From the NCBI RefSeq assembly GCF_041008525.1, contig NZ_JBFLUG010000016.1, positions 25,797 through 89,796 on the forward strand: a stretch of DNA of 64,000 bases. Reading direction: 5' to 3'. The notes under the pieces were generated by a model. It was given only the letters and a program-made list of their open reading frames with translations. It was not told the DNA's origin and did no database searches. Position 1 is the stretch's first letter. Each line of letters opens with the position of its first letter. The DNA is from Parafrankia sp041008525. Its GTDB lineage: Bacteria; Actinomycetota; Actinomycetes; Frankiales; Frankiaceae. A program made the translations under genes and the position numbers. Positions 1 through 8,989 of this stretch are shown piece after piece.

Positions 1-950
1 AGGGCGTTGTCCAGCGCGCTCAGATCGCCGCCTCGGACGCCCAGAACGTAGGAGCTGGCCGTGGAGGCATTCGCGAACAGCAGACGGGGCCGGTAGCTGC
101 CCTTCTGGATCTCGGCGGGGAACTGGGCCTGGGAGCCGCCGACGAGGAGCACGGTGTCCACGCCCGCGGACTGGAACTTCTGGATGAAGACGTTCAGCTG
201 CGACGAGACGGCGGCCGGGTCCGTGGTGTCGGCGTCCAGGACGCCTGTCTCGGTCACGGGGATGTTCTTGGCGCGCAGGGTGGACAGCACGACCTTGTCC
301 AGGACTGCCTGGTCGTCGCGGTAGGCGACGACCGCCAGCTTCCTGCCGGTCAGTGCGTCGTTGTCGATGAACTGCTGGAGGCCCTCGCCGAGCTCGTCGC
401 CGCCGCGCAGGTCGGAGACCCAGGGCGCCTGGGCCTTGGCGTAGCGCTCGGCGGTGAGGTCACCGCCGACGACGAGCGTCTTGTGGGTCTGCACGTAGCA
501 GGTCACGTCCTCGGCGTTGAGGCTGCCGAGGACGGCGAAGACGTCCTCGTCCTCGGTCAGCCTGACGCAGGTCTCCGAGGCACCCGCCGGCGACAGCACG
601 TCGACCGCGCCGTAGACCGGCTCGATTCTGCGACCTGCGATACCGCCGTCCTCGTTGACCTCGTCGACCAACGCCTGGAAGACGGCCTGGTAGTCGCCAT
701 GGTCGACATCGACGTACTGTTTGACCTTCTCCAGGTCGGGATAGACGAAGCCGATCTTTATGCTGTCGGCGGTGACCCCGGTCGCGGTTGCCGGTGCCGG
801 CGGGGCGGGATACACCTCCGCGGCTGCCCCGCCGGTGGCCGGCGTGTCGTTGTCGTCGTCCGACTCGACGCTGCAGGCGGCGAGGGTGAGTGCGGTGGCT
901 GCCGCAAGTAACAAAGAGCCGTGTCGGCGGGCGAGGCGGGGTGCGATCAT
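1..950 (-). CDS. Branched-chain amino-acid type ABC transporter substrate-binding lipoprotein (C-terminus beyond window)
   Basis: This is a LivK-type periplasmic-binding-protein fold lipoprotein that would capture an amino acid or amide-like ligand outside the membrane for the importer encoded just upstream. The ATG at 950 opens a classic lipoprotein signal: basic MIAPRLARR, a hydrophobic stretch, then the lipobox LAAC, with the lipidated Cys near residue 25 and an acidic linker (SVESDDDND) after it. The mature part begins with SIKIGFVYPDLEKV, typical of the family. About 316 codons lie in the window and the end runs off the left edge. It is the third gene of a leftward operon, about 70 bases after the fused permease/ATPase. 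The ligand cannot be told from sequence. Confidence 0.85.
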   Translation of the reverse strand, partial: MIAPRLARRHGSLLLAAATALTLAACSVESDDDNDTPATGGAAAEVYPAPPAPATATGVTADSIKIGFVYPDLEKVKQYVDVDHGDYQAVFQALVDEVNEDGGIAGRRIEPVYGAVDVLSPAGASETCVRLTEDEDVFAVLGSLNAEDVTCYVQTHKTLVVGGDLTAERYAKAQAPWVSDLRGGDELGEGLQQFIDNDALTGRKLAVVAYRDDQAVLDKVVLSTLRAKNIPVTETGVLDADTTDPAAVSSQLNVFIQKFQSAGVDTVLLVGGSQAQFPAEIQKGSYRPRLLFANASTASSYVLGVRGGDLSALDNA

Positions 951-1022
951 CTTACAGAACTCCAGAAAGAGGGCGACTGAGCGGACAGGCTGGATCTCGG
1001 TGAAGCTTTTCGTGCGCTTCAC

Positions 1023-3887
1023 CTACGTCGACGACGCGCTGATGACCTCGGGGCCGGTTGCCGCCGGGCCGGGCACGCTGCCACTGCGACTGATGGCGCG
1101 TTCGTCGGTGCCCAGGTAGCTCGCGATGACCTTCGGGTCGTTGCGTACCTGCTCGGGTTCTCCGTCGGCGATCACCCGCCCGGTTTCGAGGCAGTAGACG
1201 CGGTCACTGATGCCCATGATCAGTGGCATGTCGTGCTCGATGACGAGCATGGCCGCGTCGAGTTCGCGGCGGATTTCCTGAATGAGTGGCCCGAAGGCCT
1301 CCGTTTCGCGTTGGGCGACTCCCGCTGTCGGTTCGTCGAGGCAGAGCAGGCGTGCGTCGAGAGCGAGGAGGCCGGCGAGTTCGACGATGCGGCGGGTGCC
1401 GGTGGACAGGTCGGCGACAAACGCGTCGGTGTAGCGGCCGAGGCCGAGGAAGCCGATGAGGTCGTCGGCCGCGGCTCGTTGGGCGCGTTCGTGGCGGAAG
1501 GTGTGGGGAAGGTGGAGGGCGGTGCTGAGAAGCCCGGTGCGGCCGCGTGCTTCCAGGGCGATCTGGACGGTCTGGCGGACGGTGAGCTCGGGGAAGAGCG
1601 TGGCGGTCTGGAAGGTACGGCCGAGGCCGGCGCGGGCGCGGGCGGCCGGGTTTGCCCCGGTGATGTCCTGGCCGGCGAGCTCGACGGTGCCACCCGCGGG
1701 GAGGAAGCCGCCGATGGCGTTCATGAGGGTGGACTTGCCGGCGCCGTTGGTGCCGATCAGGCCGATGATCTCGCCTGGTTTCACCTGGAGGGAGACGCCG
1801 TCGACGGCGGTGAGGCCGCCGAACCGGACGCGCAGGTCGGTGGTTCGCAGGACCGCCAGCTCGGCGGGGAGCGGCTCGCGTTCGATGGTCCGGCTCAGCA
1901 CCCTGGCGGGCGCCGCCTGCGGCGCGCGGGCTGGTGGGGATCCCAGGCGCCGCTCGGCGGCACGCAGGAGGACGTCGCGAGCGCTGTAGCCGATCTGGAC
2001 GAGACCGCCGGGGAAGTAGAGGAGGAGGACGAGGAGGCCGAGGCTGGAGGTGAGCAGGGGGACGATGTCGTTGTCCGGGAAGATCGCGGGCAGACCGACG
2101 ACCCACAGGGCGCCGAGGACGGGGCCGTACACCGAGCCGAGGCCACCGATGACCACGATGGACACGAGGGCGAGCGAGTCGGCGGACAGGAAGTACCTGT
2201 CGGAGTAGGGGACGTTCTGGACCGCGCCGGCCAGGAGGCTTCCCCCGAGGCCGGCGATGCCGCCGGCGAGCGCGAAGGCGCGCAGTTTCACCCGCGTTGC
2301 CCGGACGGTGTAGGCGGCCGCCGTCCACGGGTTGTCCCGGACGCCGATGGTGGTGCGCCCGACACCGGAGCGGCGCAGCCGGGCGACGACCACGAGGACG
2401 ACGGCCAGGACGGCCAGGACGAGGTAGTAGTAGCTGCGCTGGTCGGTGATGTCGATCCCGAAGGCGGTGCTGCGGGGGAACGAGGCGGTGTGCGCTCCCT
2501 CGTCCTGGAACAGATCGCGCCGGTAGAGGAACTGTTCGGCGGCGATCCCGAAGGCGAAGGTGCTGACCGCGAGCAGCAGGCCGCGAACCCGCAGTGCCCC
2601 CGCGCCCACCACCGCGGCGATCGCCGCCGTGACGAGGCCCGCGATCAGCACGGACACGGGGAAGGGCAGCGCGTTCAGGCTGACGGTACTGCCCCCGAGC
2701 GGGATCCGCAGGCCGCGGTTCAGCGCCGCGGCGGTGAGCGCGCCGAGGCCGGCGAAGGCCATCTGGCCGAGGGAGAGCTGCCCGGCCCAGCCGGTGAGGA
2801 TCGTGACCGACGCCGCGCAGATGGCGTAGCCGAGAATGATCGTGTAGAGCAGCTGCCGGGAGGACTGGTGGACCAGCAGCGGCAGGACGACGGCGAGCAC
2901 GCCGAGGAGCAGGAACGGGACGCGCTCCAGGTGGCGGATCCACCACAGGTCACGCAGCCGTTCCGGGACGGGCCGGACCTTCGGGGCGAACGAGAACGCC
3001 GAGGTCTCGGCGTCGCGGCCGCGGCTGACCACGAAGACGGCGGCCAAGACCAGCAGGAAGATCACCAGGTCGGTCAGGCCCGGCTCGTCGAGCCAGTTGA
3101 ACTGGATGAACGACTGCAGCAGACCCAGCAGCACCCCGGCGAGCATCGCGACGCGCATCGACACCATGCGGGCGATCACCGCCGCCGCCAGCGCCCGGAC
3201 GAGGGTGGTGGGGCCCAGGGTGGTGAGCTGGTCCAGCGACTTGTTCTGCGCCGAGATCAGGATCAGGCAGAGTGTGCCGACCAGCCCGGCGAGCGCCCAC
3301 ATGGCGGTGGAGACGGCCTTCGGGCTGATGCCCTGCAGCCGGGCGAGCTCGGGGTTGCTGGCTGATGCCTGGACCGTGCGACCGAGCACCGTGCGGCTCA
3401 GGAACAGGCCGAGCAGGATGGCGACGACGGGCACCGTGACCAGGACGCTCAGCTGGGCACCGGTGATCTGCAGGTCCGAGGAGGGCGACCAGGTGCCACC
3501 CCACGGCACCGGGTAGTACTCCGTCGAGTAGTCGTCGAGGTCCGGCAGGCCGGTGACGACGGTCAGGGCGAGCTGGGCGACGCCGATGGTGGCGACGAGC
3601 AGGATCACCCGGGGTGCCTGGAACAGGCGGCGGATCACCGTGAGGTCGACGAGCGCGCCGAAGGCCGCGCCGACGATCAGCGACAGCGGCAGTGCCACCC
3701 AGTAGGGGACGCCCCAGCGGACGACGAACAGCGCGAACAGCGCGGAGCCGATGAGGCCCATGTTCGCGACCGCGAAGTTGATGACCCGGGTGGATCGGTG
3801 GACCAGGACGATGCTGATCGCGAGCAGGCCGATGACCAGCCCGGTGACCGCGCCGTCGAACAGCAGCTGTGCGGTGGGTATCTGCAT
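1023..3887 (-). CDS. Fused LivH-LivM-LivG: two permease domains plus ABC ATPase in one polypeptide
   Basis: One 954-residue protein carries three parts that are normally separate in a branched-chain amino-acid (HAAT) importer. Residues about 1-300 are a LivH-like permease (start MQIPTAQLLFDGAVTGLV). Residues about 325-640 are a LivM-like permease (LTGWAGQLSLGQMAFAGLGA is the LivM hallmark). Residues about 680-930 are a LivG-type ATPase with Walker A GTNGAGKST, signature LSTGTRR (a variant of LSGGQ) and Walker B LLCLDEPTAG. The frame is continuous with no internal stop. It starts 5 bases after the MFS-ATPase gene ends, so the two are co-transcribed. Permease-ATPase fusions of this class occur in actinobacteria; having both permeases plus the ATPase in one chain is less usual. 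Confidence 0.92.
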   Translation of the reverse strand: MQIPTAQLLFDGAVTGLVIGLLAISIVLVHRSTRVINFAVANMGLIGSALFALFVVRWGVPYWVALPLSLIVGAAFGALVDLTVIRRLFQAPRVILLVATIGVAQLALTVVTGLPDLDDYSTEYYPVPWGGTWSPSSDLQITGAQLSVLVTVPVVAILLGLFLSRTVLGRTVQASASNPELARLQGISPKAVSTAMWALAGLVGTLCLILISAQNKSLDQLTTLGPTTLVRALAAAVIARMVSMRVAMLAGVLLGLLQSFIQFNWLDEPGLTDLVIFLLVLAAVFVVSRGRDAETSAFSFAPKVRPVPERLRDLWWIRHLERVPFLLLGVLAVVLPLLVHQSSRQLLYTIILGYAICAASVTILTGWAGQLSLGQMAFAGLGALTAAALNRGLRIPLGGSTVSLNALPFPVSVLIAGLVTAAIAAVVGAGALRVRGLLLAVSTFAFGIAAEQFLYRRDLFQDEGAHTASFPRSTAFGIDITDQRSYYYLVLAVLAVVLVVVARLRRSGVGRTTIGVRDNPWTAAAYTVRATRVKLRAFALAGGIAGLGGSLLAGAVQNVPYSDRYFLSADSLALVSIVVIGGLGSVYGPVLGALWVVGLPAIFPDNDIVPLLTSSLGLLVLLLYFPGGLVQIGYSARDVLLRAAERRLGSPPARAPQAAPARVLSRTIEREPLPAELAVLRTTDLRVRFGGLTAVDGVSLQVKPGEIIGLIGTNGAGKSTLMNAIGGFLPAGGTVELAGQDITGANPAARARAGLGRTFQTATLFPELTVRQTVQIALEARGRTGLLSTALHLPHTFRHERAQRAAADDLIGFLGLGRYTDAFVADLSTGTRRIVELAGLLALDARLLCLDEPTAGVAQRETEAFGPLIQEIRRELDAAMLVIEHDMPLIMGISDRVYCLETGRVIADGEPEQVRNDPKVIASYLGTDERAISRSGSVPGPAATGPEVISASST

Positions 3888-3892
3888 GGTGG

Positions 3893-6118
3893 TCAGCCGC
3901 CTTCCCGACCGAGGAACACGGCGCGGGCCAGGTCGTCGCGTTCGGCGAGCTCACGGGCCGGGCCGGTGAAGCGGACCTGGCCCTTCTCCAGGAACACGGC
4001 CCGGTCGGCGACGGCGAGGGCGATGTTCAGTGACTGTTCGACGACGACGATCGTCAGCCCGTCGGCCTTGAGCCGTTCCAGGATGGCCAGCAGGTCCTGC
4101 ACGATGGCCGGCGCGAGGCCCAGGGACAGCTCGTCGATGAGCAGTACCTCGGGGTCGTGCAGCAGCACCATCGCGAGCGCGAGCATCTGCTGCTGGCCGC
4201 CGGACAACAGGCCGGCCAGCTGTGACTCGCGGTTGGCGAGATCGGGGAACAGATCGAGGACGTAGGCGAACCGACGGTCGCGGTCGGCCCGGTCGCGGCG
4301 CATCCGGAACGCCGCCATCTCCAGGTTCTCCCGGATGGTCATGTCGGCGAACACACCCTTGCCGCCGGGCAGCAGGTGTACCCCGTACTTCCCACGTTGT
4401 TCCGGCGCGACGTAGGTGATCGTGCGCCCGCCGAGCCGCACGACTCCGCGGGACGGGGTGCCGAGTCCGCAGATGACCTTCAGGATCGTCGACTTGCCGG
4501 CGCCGTTCGTCCCGAGCAGCGCCAGGGTCTCGCCGCGGCGGACCTCGAAGGCGACATCGAACAGCACCTGCACGTTTCCGTAGGAGAAGTCGATGTTGTT
4601 GACCTGCAGAACCGGGATGTTCTCCGGGTCGGCGTTCCGCCGGTCGCGTTCGGCGAGCTCCTCCCACAGGTCCGCGACCACCAGGGACAGGTCGCTCTTC
4701 ACGAACGACGCGCCGCGGATCATCATCAGCCCGCCGACCAGGGTCGCGGGGATCCCGATCACGAGCACGGCGACCCGGGGGTCGTAGGCGTTGCTGATCA
4801 GCCCGGACAGGACCGCACCGCCGGTGGCGCCGACGAAGAACATGTAGACCGCCGCCAGCGCCATGCCCAGCCCGCGCAGGCGGTACGGCGTCACGGACTG
4901 CACCACCGGGCCGACCATCGCGAACGCGACCGACGCGAACACCGCACCCGGAACGCTCAGCAGCATGAAGGCGACCCAGCCCGGCATGAACCACTGGATC
5001 GGCAGCAGCACCGCACCCGGCAGCACGCACACCCCGAGCAGCCTGACCGCACGCTCCGGATCGCGGTGGTAGAGCCGGTCGTAGCGAGGCGCGACAATCG
5101 GCAGCGCGACAACCAGTGCGGCCCCGCCGAGCGAGCCCATCAGACCACGCTGGAACGTCGACATCCCGTAGTGGTCCTCAGCCCACAGGTTCGCCAGCAC
5201 ACTCGTGGTGAACAGGCTGAACCCCAGCGCGGAGAACGCGGTGACCGCCGTCTTCACGGTCCGGATCCGCATGAGCCGCGCGAAGGCCGCCTCCACCGAG
5301 ATCGGCATCGCCTCCGCGTCCTCAACCACCTCGCCGAGAACCGACTTCATCTCCTGCTGGCCCCGTGCCGGCTCCGGCAGCCGGAAGGCGATGATGGCGA
5401 CGACCAGCGCGGGCAGGCCGAGGACGAGGAACGGCCACCGCCAGCCGTCCTCGCCACCCGCCCAGGTCGCGATGCCCGCGACGACCAGCGGGCTCAGCGC
5501 GCCGGTGACCCGCGCCGCACCGTAGATCGAGGCGGAAAGCCGCCCACGCACGCCGATCGGATAGGCGTCCGCGATCAGCGATCCGTGCACCGTGTTGTTG
5601 CTCGACTTCGCGATCCCGACACCGAACCGGGCCAGGAAGAACAGGAACGCGCTTGCGGCCAGGCCGGACGCGAGCACCATCGCCGAGAAGGCGACGCCCG
5701 CCCAGCCGATCACCCGGCTGCGCCGGAAATGGTCGGCCAGATATCCCATCGGCAGCGCGCCCAGCACCAGGAAGGCGCCGGCGGCCGCCGAGATGAACAC
5801 GATCGCGCCGTCGGACAGCCCGAAGGAGTCCCGGATGTCCGGGGCCAGGACCGACAGCGCCGCCGACTCCAGTTCGTCCAGCGCGTTCAACAGCACCAGA
5901 ATCAGAAACGTCAGTGACCCACCCGCGGCCAGCCCCTCACGCAGTGACAGGGGCTCGCCACCGACACCCGGCAGGAGACTGTCCGCGAACAGCTCTTCGC
6001 GCTGATCCTGGGCCTGTCGCTCCTGCCGCTCCGCCTCCGCGTCGATCAGCCCGGCGGCTAACCCGGCCACGGAGGTCACGGTCTCCGAAGGGGGAGCATC
6101 GGGAGCGCTCATGAGCAC
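3893..6118 (-). CDS. Fused MFS transporter - LivF-type ABC ATPase
   Basis: This 741-residue protein joins a 12-helix major facilitator domain (residues about 45-480; GYLADHFRRSRVIGWAG is the MFS loop 2-3 motif) to a complete LivF-type ATPase (about 500-741). The ATPase has Walker A GTNGAGKST, signature LSGGQQQ, Walker B VLLIDELSLGL and the switch His region VVVEQS. It is the first gene of the leftward importer operon and supplies the second ATPase that pairs with the LivG domain of the next gene. What the MFS domain adds is unknown: it may export, sense, or be an independent carrier. The frame opens at GTG 6118; an ATG two codons later (6112) has a GGGG stretch at suitable spacing and may be the true start. 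No stop or frameshift separates the two halves. Confidence 0.9.
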   Translation of the reverse strand: MLMSAPDAPPSETVTSVAGLAAGLIDAEAERQERQAQDQREELFADSLLPGVGGEPLSLREGLAAGGSLTFLILVLLNALDELESAALSVLAPDIRDSFGLSDGAIVFISAAAGAFLVLGALPMGYLADHFRRSRVIGWAGVAFSAMVLASGLAASAFLFFLARFGVGIAKSSNNTVHGSLIADAYPIGVRGRLSASIYGAARVTGALSPLVVAGIATWAGGEDGWRWPFLVLGLPALVVAIIAFRLPEPARGQQEMKSVLGEVVEDAEAMPISVEAAFARLMRIRTVKTAVTAFSALGFSLFTTSVLANLWAEDHYGMSTFQRGLMGSLGGAALVVALPIVAPRYDRLYHRDPERAVRLLGVCVLPGAVLLPIQWFMPGWVAFMLLSVPGAVFASVAFAMVGPVVQSVTPYRLRGLGMALAAVYMFFVGATGGAVLSGLISNAYDPRVAVLVIGIPATLVGGLMMIRGASFVKSDLSLVVADLWEELAERDRRNADPENIPVLQVNNIDFSYGNVQVLFDVAFEVRRGETLALLGTNGAGKSTILKVICGLGTPSRGVVRLGGRTITYVAPEQRGKYGVHLLPGGKGVFADMTIRENLEMAAFRMRRDRADRDRRFAYVLDLFPDLANRESQLAGLLSGGQQQMLALAMVLLHDPEVLLIDELSLGLAPAIVQDLLAILERLKADGLTIVVVEQSLNIALAVADRAVFLEKGQVRFTGPARELAERDDLARAVFLGREGG

Positions 6119-6267
6119 CCCAGGTCCGCGGGCGTTGCCCGGAACCCGAACAGGTCGGACACCGTTGGCCTACTTTCGGAGGGTTGTCGGTGACGCAGGT
6201 AAGGCGTCGCTGACGGTGGCAGTGGACAGAGAGGAGCGGTGACCCTCGAGGACAGAGGACAGGCCGG

Positions 6268-8787
6268 TCATCGAAGTTCCCCGGTCTGCTCCGCCGGCAC
6301 TGCCTCGACCTGGACGGCCGCGGGTGGGCAGCCGTCGGCCGTGATGGTCAGCGTGATCGAACCGGGCGCGGTCGGACGGATCACGGCGAGCGCCCGCCCG
6401 TCGAACGTCGTTCGTACCGTGTCGAAGAAGTTCTCCTCCGACCGCGGGTTCGCGCTGCCGAAGCCCTGCAGCACTGCCGGCCCGGTCAGTTCGACGGAGA
6501 CCCTGCGGTCGGCGGTGTTGTACAGACTGCCGTCCGCGTCAACCAGGGTGATGGACACGAAGGCCAGATCGCGGTCGTCGGCCGTGATCTGCTCCCGGTC
6601 GGCGATGACGTCGAGCCGGACCTCGCCGGTGGCGGAGCGAAGGGCGGTCCGGCCGGTCTCGTGGCCGTCGGTGTAGGCGACGGCCGTGAGCGAGCCGGGC
6701 TCGAAGACGGTGTCGAAGGAGGCGGTGAAACGGTGCTTCTCCCCCGCCGGAGCCCTGCCGACCGAGCGGCCGTTGACCAGGAGTTCGACTTCGTCCGCGG
6801 CGGAGTAGACGTCGACCCGGACCGGCCTGTCCTCGTGACCGCTCCAGCTCCAGCTTGAGATCGAGTCGCTCCACGACCACCAGGTCGCCAGCCGGACCGG
6901 TTCACCATGCCGCTCGGGGCGATGGACGGCGATGTAGGGCGTGGTTCGCAGCCCGAAGACGACCTCCCGGTAGTAGGAGGCCGGGCGCCGATGACCGGTG
7001 ATGTCGATGTCGCCACACCAGGCTGTGAGCCACGGGTAGGCCCCCTGATGGCCAGGCGTGCCACTGGCCTGCGCCGTGGGATCGCTCTGGTACTCGACCC
7101 TGCCGATTCCTGGCTCGCCCAGATAGTCCCAGCCGGTCCAGGTGAAGTCTCCGATGACGTGATCGTTGTCCCGTACGAGCCGCCAGTTGCGGTCGATGTC
7201 CGAGGGGTGGGTCTCGGTGCCGACGATCACCCGGTTGGGAAACAGTGTCCGGTCGAGCTCATAGCGGGATTCGAGGTAGTTGTAGCCGGCGACATCCAGG
7301 TAGGCCATGGACTCCGCGGTACGCGTCGTCACGAGCTCCGAGGTCATCAACGTCGGCATGAACTCCCGCAGGCGGGTCATGGCGTCGTTGACGTCGCCGA
7401 CGTCGTCGCCGGCGGTGCCGGCGTCCGCGATACCCTCCTCGGCGGAATTCTCCCGGCCGGCGGTCACGGCCGAGAAGAGATCCGGTCCCACGGCGAGCAG
7501 ACCGTTCACGGCGTTGGTGACGAACCGGGTGTCGTCGAGTTCGCGGACTTTCTCGGCGAGCCGGCGACCGAGTACCGCGCCAGCGGCGGTGCCCACCTCC
7601 GGGATCTCGTTACCGATCGAGAAGAAGACGACGCTGGGATGGTTGAGGTCCTTCATGACCAGCGCACGGATGTCCGCCTCCCACGAGCCGGCGAAATCGC
7701 TGGCGTAGTCGTGCGCGGACTTCGCACGGGTCCAGACATCACTCAGCTCGTCCATCACGATCATGCCGAGCTCGTCGCAGGCGTCGAGGAGCCCTCGGCT
7801 GATCGGGTTGTGGGCACTGCGGATCGCGTTGAAACCGGCCTGCCTGAGGATCTCCACCCGGCGCCACTCGGCCCGATCGATGGTCGCCGCTCCGAGCACA
7901 CCGTTGTCGTGGTGAATGCAGGCGCCACGTAGCTTCACGCCCTCACCGTTGATCCGAAGACCCCGCCGTGCGTCGACGGTCAACGTGCGTATGCCGAAGC
8001 GCGTCGTCTGTTCGTCGAGTCGCTCGCCGCCGGCGGTGACGGAGGTTCGGCAGGTATAGAGATCGGGGTGCTCCACGTTCCACAGCCGGGGCTCGGGAAC
8101 GACCAGCCGCTGGCGCAGCAGAGCGCTGTCGCCGGGGAACACGGTGACCGGTGCGACGTCGCCGGCGACGATCTCGCCATCGGCGCCCACGATGTCGTTG
8201 CGAACCTCGACGGTCCGTGTCACCGCCGATTCGTTCTGGATCTCGGTCGCCACGGCCACAAGCGCCGCATCGCTCTCGATGACAGGAGTGGTGATCCGCA
8301 CGCCGTCGAGAGCCAGATGCAGCAGCCCGGCGACGATGATGCTCGTGCCGCGGTAGATGCCACCGCCGGTGTACCACCGGCTGTCGTCCTGGCTGCGGGC
8401 CTCGACCCGTACCTCGTTGTCCGCCCCATATCGCAGCAGGTGATCGGCGCGAACCAGGAAGGTGGAATAGCCGCTGGCGCACTGCCCGGCAAGGTCGCCG
8501 TTGATGTAGACCCGGCCATGGCGGTAGACGCCTTCGAACTCGAACGTCACCCGGCAGTCCTGGTAATCCTCCGGAACGAAGAAGGTCTTCCTGTACTCAT
8601 AGCCGTCCGCCGGAAAGTAACCCCGGTGACCAGCCTCCGGATCGGCACCGCTCCGCTCGCGGCGGACCATCGCGTCATGCGGCAACCGCACCGCTTCCCA
8701 GCCCTCGTTCGCCCTGCCGAGCAGAGCCTGGAAGGCGTCGGGCTTCCGGCGGTACGACCAGCCGTCGTTGAACGATGTGCGGATCAA
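6268..8787 (-). CDS. Glycoside hydrolase family 2 (beta-galactosidase/beta-glucuronidase type)
   Basis: This 839-residue retaining glycosidase would release beta-linked galactose, glucuronic acid or a related sugar. Domains in order: sugar-binding jelly roll (about 1-165), immunoglobulin-like domain (about 170-270), TIM barrel (about 275-590), a DUF4982-like module and a C-terminal Ig/invasin-like module. In the barrel, RSAHNPISRGLLDACDELG is the family motif, E394 in IGNEIPEVG is the expected acid/base and E525 in IVGTETHP the expected nucleophile. No signal peptide is visible, so it is probably intracellular and acts on imported oligosaccharides. The start is TTG at 8787, supported by AGGAG on the coding strand about 7 bases before it. 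It diverges from a LacI regulator. The exact sugar is not decidable. Confidence 0.9.
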   Translation of the reverse strand: MIRTSFNDGWSYRRKPDAFQALLGRANEGWEAVRLPHDAMVRRERSGADPEAGHRGYFPADGYEYRKTFFVPEDYQDCRVTFEFEGVYRHGRVYINGDLAGQCASGYSTFLVRADHLLRYGADNEVRVEARSQDDSRWYTGGGIYRGTSIIVAGLLHLALDGVRITTPVIESDAALVAVATEIQNESAVTRTVEVRNDIVGADGEIVAGDVAPVTVFPGDSALLRQRLVVPEPRLWNVEHPDLYTCRTSVTAGGERLDEQTTRFGIRTLTVDARRGLRINGEGVKLRGACIHHDNGVLGAATIDRAEWRRVEILRQAGFNAIRSAHNPISRGLLDACDELGMIVMDELSDVWTRAKSAHDYASDFAGSWEADIRALVMKDLNHPSVVFFSIGNEIPEVGTAAGAVLGRRLAEKVRELDDTRFVTNAVNGLLAVGPDLFSAVTAGRENSAEEGIADAGTAGDDVGDVNDAMTRLREFMPTLMTSELVTTRTAESMAYLDVAGYNYLESRYELDRTLFPNRVIVGTETHPSDIDRNWRLVRDNDHVIGDFTWTGWDYLGEPGIGRVEYQSDPTAQASGTPGHQGAYPWLTAWCGDIDITGHRRPASYYREVVFGLRTTPYIAVHRPERHGEPVRLATWWSWSDSISSWSWSGHEDRPVRVDVYSAADEVELLVNGRSVGRAPAGEKHRFTASFDTVFEPGSLTAVAYTDGHETGRTALRSATGEVRLDVIADREQITADDRDLAFVSITLVDADGSLYNTADRRVSVELTGPAVLQGFGSANPRSEENFFDTVRTTFDGRALAVIRPTAPGSITLTITADGCPPAAVQVEAVPAEQTGELR

Positions 8788-8894
8788 TCGAGCTCTCCTG
8801 GTCAGGTGCCAAGCAGGCCGTCATCAGCGATGGCAGCCGACGGCAGGTAGGGCCCCGCGGCGGACCCGGGGGCGACCTGATCCGTGGCTGACGC

Positions 8895-8945
8895 CACTAG
8901 CGGGGGCTAGTGACGTGCACGCAAGCTAGCATCGAGCACTAGCGC
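8895..8945. promoter_or_regulatory. Probable LacI-family operators between the GH2 gene and its regulator
   Basis: CACTAG at 8895-8900 and CTAGTG at 8907-8912 form a perfect 6-bp inverted repeat around CGGGGG. A second CACTAG core lies at 8937-8942 and a CTAG core at 8926-8929. CTAG is rare in such G+C-rich DNA, so four copies within 50 bases stand out. The cluster sits in the 202-base gap between the two divergent starts, where the LacI protein would repress both genes. The assignment to that protein is inference. Confidence 0.6.
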
Positions 8946-8989
8946 GCACAAGTCCGACTTGCTTCAGGCCAGCGGAGGAGGACAAGGCG

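Noticed and set aside
1233..3365. Long plus-strand open frame opposite the permease fusion
   Set aside because: It is antisense to a clear transporter gene, has a Glu/Gly/Arg/Asp-rich sequence with no domain, and is the kind of long shadow frame that strong third-position GC produces.
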